Shown here one piece after another: positions 47,178 through 57,317 of a stretch of 64,000 nucleotides of DNA. Below the pieces are notes generated by a model. That model ran no database searches and was not told the origin of the DNA. It saw only the letters and a program-made list of their open reading frames with translations. Position numbers and translations under genes: made by a program. Location: the NCBI GenBank assembly GCA_029844215.1, contig JAQGDG010000266.1, positions 62,001-126,000 on the forward strand, read 5' to 3'. Each line of letters begins with the position of its first letter. Within the stretch, counting starts at the first letter, position 1. This DNA is from Przewalskia tangutica. Lineage: Eukaryota; Streptophyta; Magnoliopsida; Solanales; Solanaceae.

Positions 47178-50100
47178 TGTTATACCCCGTATTTCCAGAG
47201 TATGTACGTGGGGACGTACGTAGAAAAAATTCGAACTTCAAATAGGCTTGGCCGAATTGTTTTTGTTCACAACACCCGATTAGAGTCGTTTTAAACGAAA
47301 GCGTTTCCACGACTTTCGTAGGGAAAATTCGGCTATGTCATTTTTAATTTTTGCGGATTTTTCCGAGAGGCGAAACATTTTGGACCAACAAGAGGCGACA
47401 CTTGTCACCTCTCATTGAACACCTGGGCGGTCAAGGGTGGCGAAAGTGTGCCTATTTTGTCATGGAGTTGGTAGGATATTTGTGTGTTAGTTGGTTAAGG
47501 GGCACTTGGCAAGATCTTGGCCCTACACTTGCCTTGCACTTGGCATGATCTTGGCCATTGGTTGGCCTTGGCTTATACTATAAATACCCCCCCTTAGGAT
47601 GACTTCTTCATCCATTCCAAATATTTCCTAAGTGTTAGAAATCCTCCCTCCCGAAAGAGTTGTTCTCGTCCTCCCTCTCCTTGGCGAGAGCCCTCTCCCT
47701 CCTAGTAGTGTGGCCGTGGGTACCCTCGCCCACTAGCCTAGTTGTCTCGTATAAAACACCCCCTCTTGGTAAAAATACTCTCAAAGTATTGTTATAATGC
47801 CCAAATTACCTTAGCCATATACCTTGTAGTATTCTAAGGTTATACCTTTCAAAAAGCCAGTTATACTATTATACTTCCGTCGGTCCAAAAAGACCCTAAG
47901 TAAATCTTCACCGTAGTTGAAGTTATAAGTAGAAGTTGGTTAGAACTTCTAAGGGTTGTTTGGAGGCGGAGTCGGGCCTTGAGTAGGAGCTAAACCTTGC
48001 TCGGGATCGACATTTAAACTAGGATAATTATGGGCTTATCGAGGTAATTATCTTGCCCCTATTGTAATTGGAAATTACATGTTGTTGATTATAGTTGAAG
48101 TATACTATATATAGTCTTGAGCGTAGTTATCGTGATGTCTTTCGACTTAAGCTGAATAATAAGAAACCTTTTGGAAGAAAATCTTGACTATAATTACATG
48201 GGTTGTATTACGATGGACTTGTGTAGCGATGCGTGGAGTAGAATTGTACAGTTAGGGTTAGATGTATAACCCCTGGTTGGCTTGATGGCGGCCTCGATAA
48301 AGGAGGATTTACGCTGTTGTGCGGGAGGTCTTTGCGAATTTTACGTAGAATATTCTCTGAAGAGACCTAACGTTAATAAGCGCCTTGTGGCCTTATAGGT
48401 GGAAGTACTATGCGTGGCGCGATCTACTTGGCTTAAGGAGTAGCGGCGGTTTGAGGTACTTGGGCGTTTTGCTATTAGTCGATACTCGTCGCGAGGTATG
48501 TGAACCTCTTCCTATCTCTTCTAGCATGATATGTGTGAACTATGTAGTGCGGTGAGCGTCATGTGCTAAATGTATTTGATTGGTTTAAAGCATAAAGTGT
48601 TATAACGGCTTTATGGGAAGTTGGTTATAACGACTTTATGTTGGTAGAAAGATACTTGTGGTTTTAAAGGTAACGATTTGAACTATAAGCGGCTTGTTAT
48701 GTGTTAATAAAGAACTTGAAGTATTTCAAAAGATTTTGAATCATTTTGAAAGAAGAAGTAATACTTGGTTTTGAAAACTTAAGAGTTATACTAGCTTTAT
48801 GGGAAGTTAGGTATAACGGCTTAAGAATGTTTCTTGATTTTAGAAATCGAATGTGTATCGACAAACCAACTGCAGCGTTAATAAAAGGAAATGTTTTGTG
48901 ATTAAGTATTATAAAAACGGTAGAAACTTCCATCTGCATAGAAGCTAAGATGAGACAAAATGATATTTCTAGATCATGGTCTTTGTAATAAGATTGTTAT
49001 AAACAAAAATATCCTACTCACATATAAGGCATATGTTTCTCAAATTGTTTAAAAGAGAATTATATTCTTAAATGAATAAAACTATGAACTACGAAACCCT
49101 TCTAAAATAAAAAACGTGAACATTTGAAATTAGGCAAACTTGGACGTTTGGAAAATAATCTCGTTACTTGATTTTACAAAGGTAAGTGTTTTGGTTTACT
49201 TAAAAGGATAATCACTCTATTTTCCTATAACTACGGGTATTGTGTGACTTTTGTGAAAGTACCTTGTGTGTATAACTTGATTGTGTTGGTTTGTCATAGC
49301 CTTGTAATACTTTCTTGTTGATTGATAAGTAAACATACTAGGATGCTACGTGTGTTAGTATCTTGTGATGTTAGTGTAAAGGGGTTTTCCCCTCGACTGT
49401 GCTTAAAGTTGTTTGACTATCAGCCGTTATGTTGGTATTGTACCACTCACCTTGACTTATTTCCGGAGGTTAAGGCGCCTCCGATGCGGGGTAGACTCGA
49501 GCGATGCAGGACCATGATTCGAGAATACCTCATGCGGGTCGAGGATCCATGCGGAACTACGGAGTTCGAGTTAGTGTCGCGGCCTTTATGGTCATGCGGT
49601 CTATGTGGCCATGCGGTGCGAGTCGGGGCGATGCCGGGAGTAGCTACCCTCGATGCGGGGTTATACCTCATGCGGGCCTATGAGGTTGGCCTATCGCGGA
49701 GTCGCGGGAAGTTCGAGGGCTAGGCAGCACATTTGATTTGATCTGAGCGAGTGACCGGCTTTGATCATGTGACGGTCTAGACAAATATCATGATCTGATT
49801 TATGACCTTGTTAGTCTGTAGGTGTTAGTAGTCGGCTATGCCTTCGTGCCTACATCTTGTTTTATTTGGACACAGTGGGACACGGTGTTCATGTGTATTC
49901 CTTGGTGCTTTTCTATCATAGGCTGGCGGTGAGGAAGGTATTCCACGGGCATGATTGATGTTATGGGCTTGAGACCCATAGTTATATTTAGTGATGACTT
50001 TGAGGCGTGAGTCCCGACTTGACATATTCGCTTATTTATTGTGGCTATTGTTTGGTTATCATACATGTCTCCCGCTTTATAGACTATTATGATTTCATTT

Positions 50101-50571
50101 CTGATATTTTTAGTTTCACATACTAAATTTTTGTTATCGACCTCGCCCGGGCTGCGTTCATGTCGCGAGTTGAGGTACGCGATCGTTGATCCTAGCTCTC
50201 GAGTCACGATTTCAGCGTTTGGGACGCTCCGTTTCTCCGGAGGCTTATCAGTGGTAAAGTACCCTGTCGTCGTAAGTGTTTACATTCAGGGGTTTGGCGG
50301 GTCCCTGTACCGCCATTGTTGTCGTATCATTCTTAAGTGCAGTAATCTTGTTGTGGCGGGGTTTGTAAAAAGTTAAACCGTTCATGTTGAAAGAGTTGTT
50401 ATTTATATATATACCGAAGGTAACTGTTTTGGTTGCTTTGTCTTCTTATTTCACTGTCTTATTACACTGGTTCCATGTATTGTCTTTATGTTCCGCTGAT
50501 TACTCTGATGTATGTCTACTTGGGTGCCCGGGGTAAGGCACCAGTCACGGGCCCGGGTTCGGGTCGTGACA
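47178..50571 (+). mobile_element. R12 5' LTR
   Basis: 3394 bp from TGTTATACCCCGTATTTCC to GGGTTCGGGTCGTGACA. TATAAATA lies at 47579; the twin GTTATAACGGCTTTATGG motif is at about 48598. The cassette position (49480-49700) holds irregular GATGCGGG/CATGCGGT words rather than a clean array. The 133-codon frame at 49322-49723 falls in this cassette and is not a gene. Sister: 62401 onward. Confidence 0.88.
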
Positions 50572-50575
50572 AAAG

Positions 50576-50587
50576 TGGTATCGAGCG
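50576..50587 (+). other. R12 primer binding site
   Basis: TGGTATCGAGCG, 4 nt after the LTR. Confidence 0.75.
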
Positions 50588-50775
50588 ATTAATCCTCGGA
50601 AAGTGTCTACAGAAGTATCCGATGAAGTCTTGATTATCGGTGTGTTGTGCACCACACCAATAATCAGGAGGCTATAGGATATTTAGGATTGGTTTCTATT
50701 CTTCTCACTCTGAGATCGTGCCTTAGAGCTGTGTTGTAAGTTGGACCCTCTAACGTATTTCTTTCCCTTATCGTT

Positions 50776-51738
50776 ATGCCTCCGCGTAGGGCAACCCGGG
50801 CCCAGGAGGGCAAGGCAGCCGAGGGAGCTGCGAGTTGAGTTCGGAGGGTTGCGTGGGCACATGCCCAATCATCACCTGGGGTGGTGCTTCATTCGGGAGT
50901 TCTGCGACGTCACTAGCCCCAGCAGAGTTTAGCACGGCGGCAGCAGTTCCTACTGCGGCCATGATATTTGAACCTTCAGTTCCACGACCGGGAACAGAGA
51001 ATATAGATTGCCAAGAGACAACCCTGTTACTAATTATGGATTTGACTACCAGAGAGTATACCGATGTACCGCGAGTCTTGATGACTATTTAAGAGGTTAC
51101 TGCGAGTAATTCTTGATTAGGCTTGAGCATGGCACGTATGCGGGCTTATCGCGGCAGTCGAGAAACGTAGAGATCGGCGGGTTAATGAAGGACAACGAAG
51201 AGGGCGAGCGAGAGTCCTTTGGTAACTTTCGAGGCAAGTCGCCTCGCCAAAGAGATTATATTATGCACATCCACGGTCTGAAGGTCCTCCACCGGGTTCA
51301 GGCCGTTCGGGGTATGCAGGAGTTGGTCAGAGCTCCAGATCTTCCGCTTCACAATATGACAGACCTCATCCCGTGGAATGTCGTCTTTTAGTTGGTACTG
51401 GTTGTACCTATGACCGTCAGGGTCTGATGTCGAGAGTGTCCTGGTAGGAGGACTCACCTTCGAGATCGGTGGGTAGTTCGTCACCTTCCTTAGCTATGCG
51501 CCCTACGGGGCAGGTTTGTTTAGAACGACTAAGGGGAGTAAAGCAGTGGTTACAGATAGATCTTTAACCCTCTAGAGTTCAGTATATGTGATAAGATGGG
51601 TATATTATAAGTGCTATGTTTTGATAGCAGTGTGTTAATATCGTGATTAGAAATCTTGGTTAGTTAACCAAGTAAGATTTGGGGGATAGAGAAGGTGTGA
51701 GCCTTAGAGTTTTATACGTAGAGACCTTAGAGGTAAGG
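50776..51738 (+). pseudogene. gag: R12 decayed gag, cut by R13
   Basis: ATG 50776 gives MPPRRATRAQEGKAAEGAAS then a stop: the classic chromovirus Gag leader. A second frame (50835-51092) continues with an Ala-rich stretch. The frame 51113-51391 carries a Gag C-terminal linker (NEEGERESFGNFRGKSPRQ) also seen, shifted, in R1 and R13. The capsid core between them is missing or unrecognisable. R13 enters at 51739 in the non-coding region past gag. Confidence 0.65.
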
Positions 51739-51953
51739 TGTTATACCCCGTAGTTCCAGGGTATGTATGTGAGGACGTACGTATGAGAATACGACAGAAA
51801 TTTTGGAAAGAAAGAAAGATGTGATTTTTCGACGGAAAAGTTTCCGGTTTTTTGTAAAGGAAAAGGTTCGTTAATGGGAATTGGATTCCCAGATTTGGTA
51901 TTCGGACTTCTTATAATATTTGAGAATTATGGAATTTTATTTCCGGAAATGGT

Positions 51954-52240
51954 CACGTGGGGCCCACGGGTGAAATTTACGGTTTTGTGGGGCCCGCTTA
52001 GTTTTTGAGATTTTGGCCTTTATGGATATTTTCGGAAGATGAAATATTTTGGACGAATAGGAGGGCGACACGTGTCACCCCCCTAGGTGGCCTTGTGGCC
52101 GAAATCATGTGACAAGTGGCGAGCAGTGGCAAGTCTTGCAAGATATTTTGTGTGGACAAGTGGCTTGTGGGTCCCACCACACTTGTCCCCAATCTCAACC
52201 ACACACTTGCCTTCATCCTAGCCCTTGGTTGTCTATATAT
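51954..52240 (+). promoter_or_regulatory. R13 5' LTR promoter block
   Basis: CACGTGGGGCCCAC (51954-51967), CGACACGTGTCACC (about 52067) and TATATAT (52234). The sister block at 57532-57811 has the same order, but its first box reads CACGTGGGGCAC. Confidence 0.65.
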
Positions 52241-54404
52241 GCACCTTAGTTGATGAAATCTTGCACACTTAGAGAATCAAGGCTTGAAAAATATTTCCCT
52301 CGCCTCCTTCTCTCCCTAGCTCTCGTCAATCTCCGCCCTCCCTAACCAAACATTGTCCAATAATTCCTAAACTCTTAAGTGTTCTTCCCTAGTGTATTAG
52401 GAAGACTCTTAACCAAAAGATAGAAAAGATTTCACATCCCTTGCCTTAAAAAGGCACCTTGGCGAAGCTCTTGGAGGAAAAGCCTAGGTGTTCTTCACTT
52501 TTTGGAGTTGGTTCTTGAAGAGAAGTTGGTTAGGAGCTTCTATGGGTTGCTTGTAGCGGATTGGAACGTAAAGATTTGGAGCTAAGACTTGCTTGGAGCG
52601 ACTTTAAGAACTTGGATATTTTTTGGGCTATTTGAGGTAGTGAATCTTAAACCTCTTTGTGAATTGGTTGTTATACATATATTATAAGTATATTATGGAT
52701 TATATAATATATGGAGTAAGTTTGGAAGAGTTGGATCTTGTTAACTTGATTAAAAGAAAGGATTGGCCGTTTGCCATTAAAATGGTAAAAACGTATCTTA
52801 CTTGCTAAGAAGCTAATAACAAAGTAACTATAACTTATATTAAGAATGGAAATATAAGTTGGATGACTAATGAGTAAATTGGATAAGTAAAATGGACAAA
52901 GTTGGCCAAGGACCCCAACTTAAGGACTGTATTTACTTTGGACTGTATTTACTTTGGATGATTTACTTTGGTGTATTTACTTTGGGCGATTTACTTTGGG
53001 TACCGCATTTACATTTCTAAGGGAAGATTGTTCAATCGCGTTCGTTTGGGCATGTGATCCCCTTTTTAATTATTGTATTGTTATGGGCGTGATAGTAAAC
53101 CGCGTTCGGTTGGCGCGTAATCCCTCTTTTACTTATTGTTGTTATGGGCGTGATAGTAAACCGTTTCCGTTTGGGCGTGTAATCCTCTTCTTTATGTTGT
53201 TTAATTATTACGCCTTATATATATATATGGTATATATATTACGGTTATTCGGGCCTTGGTAAAAGATGGAAAAGTGAGTAAAAACGGGGGAAGTGCTGCC
53301 GAAATTTCCGTAGATTTTGAGGGATTTTTATTGGTATAAGTCTTCAATGGTAAGAAAGGTTTGATAGGAGTACTATGACCATTTTAGGAGTGGAGTACTA
53401 CGTGTGGCGTGATCTACTTGGCTTAAGGAGTAGTAGCGGGTTGAAGTACTTGGGCGTTTTGCTATTTGTCGATAATCGTCGCAGGTATGTGAACCTCTTC
53501 CTATCCTTCTAGCATGATGTTTTGTAAACTATGTAGTGCGGTGAGCGTCGTGTGCTAAATGAGTTGGTTGGTTTAAAACATAGGGTGTTATAATAGCTTT
53601 ATGGGAAGTTAGTTATAACGACTCTATGTAGGTAAAAGATTGGTTTATTGATTGTAGAAGTTAAGAGACTTGATCTTGAAAGATAAGAGACTTAACTTGT
53701 TTTACTTGGTAATTAACATTTTGTTAAAAATGTTGTAAAACCTCATTCGCGGGTAATGAGTGCTTGGCTTTAAAAGAATAATGTTTTACTGATTTCGGAA
53801 ATGAGAATAAGTGTCGAGCAAACCACAGCAGCGCTAATAAAGGAAAGTGTTTTGACAAATAACTAATTGTTATTAAAACCAGTAGAAACCTCCATCTGCA
53901 TAGAAGCTAAGATAAGACAAAATTGTATTACATTTCCTAGATCATGGTCATGCTTGAGATTGTTGTAAACAAGAATCAACGGCTCACGTATAAGACATAT
54001 GTTACTCAATTGTTTTAAAATAGATTAAGACTATGAGTTATGAAACCTTTCTAAAATGAGAAACTTGAGCATTTGAAATTAGGCAAACTTGAACGTTTGG
54101 AAAATAATGTTGTTACTTGATTTTACAAAGGGAAGTATTTTGGTTTACTTAAAAAGATAGTCACTCTATTTTTATACTACGGGTATTATGTGACTTTTGT
54201 GAAAGGAACGGATCCTTTAAAAAGAGTTAATGTATGTAGTACCTTGGGGTTGAAACCCGGATTTGTTGTAATAAAATATAAGTCTATGCTTGTTGTTGTG
54301 TAACTTGCCTATGCTTGTTGTGATAACCTTTGTTGTGCAAGTATTGTGTTTTTATACCACCGCGTCTCTCGATGGAGGACCGGCTGATTTGTGATGGACG
54401 TTTC

Positions 54405-54680
54405 TATACCGGTTCATGGGATGAACCGGGAATGTATTTCACTCGACTATCGTGTTCATAGGATGAACCGGGAATGTATTTCACTCGACTACCGCGTTCA
54501 TGGGATGAACCGGGAATGTATTTCACTCGACTACCGTGTTCATGGGATGAGCAGGAATGTATTTCACTCGACTACAGTGTTCGTAGGATGAGCAGGGAAT
54601 GTATTCCACTCATACCGCGTTCACGGGATGAGCAGGGAATGTATTCCACACGTTTCTATCTGGGTCCATGAGATGGGCGA
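54405..54680 (+). repeat. 42-bp tandem array in R13 5' LTR
   Basis: About six units with GGATGAACCGGGAATGTATT then TCACTCGACTACCG. ATGAAC/ATGAGC words are at 54421, 54463, 54505 and 54547, exactly 42 bp apart. The period is a multiple of three, so it reads as a repeated 14-residue peptide, with no sign of selection. Confidence 0.92.
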
Positions 54681-55298
54681 GACATGTTATACGTATCACA
54701 TGGTTTGTACCTACACTCTGGCGGTGAGGAAGGAGTTCCGGGCATGAGGATGACTTTGAGGCGTGAGTCACGACTTTACATGACCGCTTATGTTATGAAA
54801 GTAGTTTGGTTATCATACATGTCTCTGTTTTATATAGACTATTATGATTTCATTCTGATATTTTTGATTTCACATACTTGGTACTGTTGTCTTGACCTCC
54901 TTCGGGCTGCGTTCATCCGCGGTAGAGGTACATCGGTTGTGGATCCTCGCCATGGGATCACATTCAACGTATTGGGAAGCCGTTTCTCGGAGGCTTATCT
55001 TTTGGTATGTTACCACGAGTCGCAGAGGTTCTTGTACATTCGTGGTATGGCGGGGCCACTGTCCCATCATAGTTGTTGTCACTTCTTAAGTGCATGTAAT
55101 CTTGTTGTGGGCGAGTTTGTAAAAAGGATAACTGTTCGGGTTTTTATGTATATATCTGAGGCAACCTTGTTTTGGTTGCTGTTTATTTATCATGTCTCTT
55201 GTTTCATGTTTATGTTTTTATTTCCGCGATTCTCTCGATGTTGTATCACGAGGTGCGAGGTAAGACACGATCCACGGGCCGGTTGGTCGTGACAAAAG

Positions 55299-55310
55299 TG
55301 GTATCGAGCG
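55299..55310 (+). other. R13 primer binding site
   Basis: TGGTATCGAGCG, 4 nt after the LTR. Confidence 0.75.
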
Positions 55311-55487
55311 ATTAGTCCTCGGAATGTGTCTGCACCGTGTCTAGTAAGTCTTGATTATCGGTGTGTTGTGCACCACATCTATGTCGAGGTGTAGGACATT
55401 TAGGATTGGTTTCCATTCTTCTCATTACGAGATCGTGCCTTAGGGTGTTGTCGATTGGACTCCTCGACGTATTCTTATGTGCCGATT

Positions 55488-56713
55488 ATGCCTCGCGCAA
55501 GGCAATCGGGGCCCGAAGAAGGCAAGCGAGGAGGCGTGAGTAGAGCACGGAGGTTACTGAGGCGAGAGCCCGATCGTTACACGAGATAGTGCTTAAGCGG
55601 CGAGTTTTGCGATACGCCCACTGGCAGATTTAGAGCGCAGCGATGGTCTGCGAGACTACGATACTGAGCCTCGATCCCGGCTGGAAGCGAGATGAGATAA
55701 GTACGAGATGGCGATTCGCGGCGGTCGTGGCAGATATGAGAGAGGCTGAATCCGGCGATTTGATCCCAGTAGCACCGTAGTTCACCCCGGCGAGCGATTT
55801 GAGACTACGGGACTTTACGAGTTGTAGCCCGCCGTGTTCTATGGATCGAGAGCGAGATGACCTCGAGTTTATCAAGCGACTCTGACGGATCGTGAGTGAT
55901 CGAGTCTCGAGCGCAGTCGGTGGTATTGGGTTCGCATCAGCTGCGTGATACTGCAGTCGACTGGTTTGATTCATGGGAACTGTCCCGAGGGGAACATGCG
56001 CTCCCAGCAGTTTGGGCGAGTTCTCAAGGGCATTTCTTGCACATTTCTTGCCTCCACAGATGAAGAGGGCTCGGGCAGATTTTTGACGTTAAAGCGAGCC
56101 GGGCGTCACGGTTAGGAGTACAACGTGGAGTTTGACTCGTTGGCTCGGTATGTCCCGCCTTAGTGACCGATATGGAGGGCGAGTGCACCGCTATGTCACC
56201 GGCTCGATGATTACTTGGCGAGGCTTGTTGGTGTAGCTCTTGGCGGGCATGGACATTGCCGCATGTAGGCTCATGCACTTGGATGTGAGGCACGGAGGTC
56301 GACGGAATGGCCAGGATCGCGAAGAAGGCGAGCAAGCAGGTCCTTTGGTAACTTGCGTGGCGGACCGCCTCAGCGGTAGGCTAGTTATGCACCTTCGCCC
56401 GATCTGAGTGGTCCTCGCGATCTTGGGCGTTCGGGGTATTCGGGGCTGAGTCGGGCTCGTGGCTTCAGTTCCACGAGATATCGTGAGTTCTAGCAGCGAG
56501 ATTCATGTCCCCTCGGTGTACGCGATGTGGCGGCGTCGTCGGGAATGTCGTCTTTTTATGGTGCTTGTTTCACTGCGGCCGTCGAAGCCATGTGGCGAAG
56601 AATGTGCTTATAGGAGAGTGCGAAGCGGCGTGGCCGACTCTGGATCGATGGCGAGTTCATCGCCTTCTACGGTATCGCCTGCGAGTGGGCCTATGATTAG
56701 AGTGAAGCGGTAG
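55488..56713 (+). pseudogene. gag: R13 decayed gag
   Basis: ATG 55488 (MPRARQSGPEEGKRG) is the Gag leader. Capsid-like pieces in shifting frames include AHFLPP near 56040, EYNVEFDSLARYVP near 56120 (a good match to the Ty3/gypsy Gag capsid block) and GPLVTC near 56340. A zinc-knuckle relic lies at 56562-56610: C, C, G, H and a final Val in place of Cys, with one base missing between the first two Cys. The tail SSPSTVSPASGPMIR (about 56650-56700) is a typical Gag end. Most breaks are single-base and sit in GC-rich words, so some may be sequence errors. Confidence 0.72.
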
Positions 56714-57281
56714 ATACAGGTATATCCTTAACCCTCTAGAGTTTTGTTTGCGCGATATGATGATCTTATTATTATGTGCAATGTACGGATAGCGTTGTGT
56801 TATTTGTAAGTTAGAAAACATGGTTAGTTGGAAGGATAAGTGTGGGATAATTACATGGGTAGTGTGAGATGGAAGTGGTAGCTTTCATGACGTGAATTAG
56901 TAAGATTGTTCCGGATCGGGAACAAGAGTTGGCGCGTTTAGAGGTCGGGTTGAGGGCCATTTGCGGGTCAACCCGCAGCCCAGATTGAGGTGGAGTCAGT
57001 TCGAGGTGGTCCCGCCAGGTGGTAGGGTCACGAGGGTGCTAGGCCCAAGTTTAGGTAACCATCGTATGAGTTCGTGGATGTGTTCGACCAAAATCGGATC
57101 GTGAAGGCCGGAGATAGGCCTTAGAGTAAATTGAAGCTAGTGGGAGCTGTTGTGAGATTAGAAATGATTTCCTCGTTAGCTTGGATTGTATGATATACTA
57201 TTGCCATTGATGGCGTGATTGGTTTCGTAAGTATAGTAGTGAAGAACTATACCGGCACACGTTTGTTTGGAGACTTAGAAG
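56714..57281 (+). other. R13 non-coding 3' interior
   Basis: No gene. It carries the shared block at about 56935-57140 (GGGTCGGGTTGAGGGCCATT, GGTGCTAGGCCCAAGTTTAG, ATGAGTTCGTGGATGTG). Confidence 0.65.
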
Positions 57282-57317
57282 GAACATTCGGGACGAATGT
57301 TTCTAAGGGGGGAAGAA
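57282..57317 (+). other. R13 hairpin and polypurine tract
   Basis: GAACATTCGGGACGAATGTT plus TC (57282-57303), then TAAGGGGGGAAGAA, then the LTR. Confidence 0.8.

Larger units (their letters stand above)
51739..55294 (+). mobile_element. R13 5' LTR
   Basis: 3556 bp, TGTTATACCCCGTAGTTCC to GGTTGGTCGTGACA. Landmarks in order: promoter block, 16-bp ACTTTGGACTGTATTT repeats (52924-53010), twin TTATAA...CTTTATG motif (53586), CTCCATCTGCATAGAAGC block (53888), 42-bp array (54405-54680). The 202-codon frame at 54684-55292 is absent from the sister LTR and is not a gene. Confidence 0.93.

Noticed and set aside
49322..49723. 133-codon Cys-containing frame in the R12 5' LTR
   Set aside because: It lies in the variable LTR slot, has no known motif, and the surrounding LTR is non-coding in all sisters.
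54391..54671. CRISPR-like regular repeats
   Set aside because: Units are head-to-tail without unique spacers, and the setting is a plant LTR, so it is an ordinary tandem array.
54684..55292. 202-codon frame in the R13 5' LTR with a membrane-like composition
   Set aside because: The sister LTR, nearly identical in sequence, lacks the frame, and no domain is recognisable.
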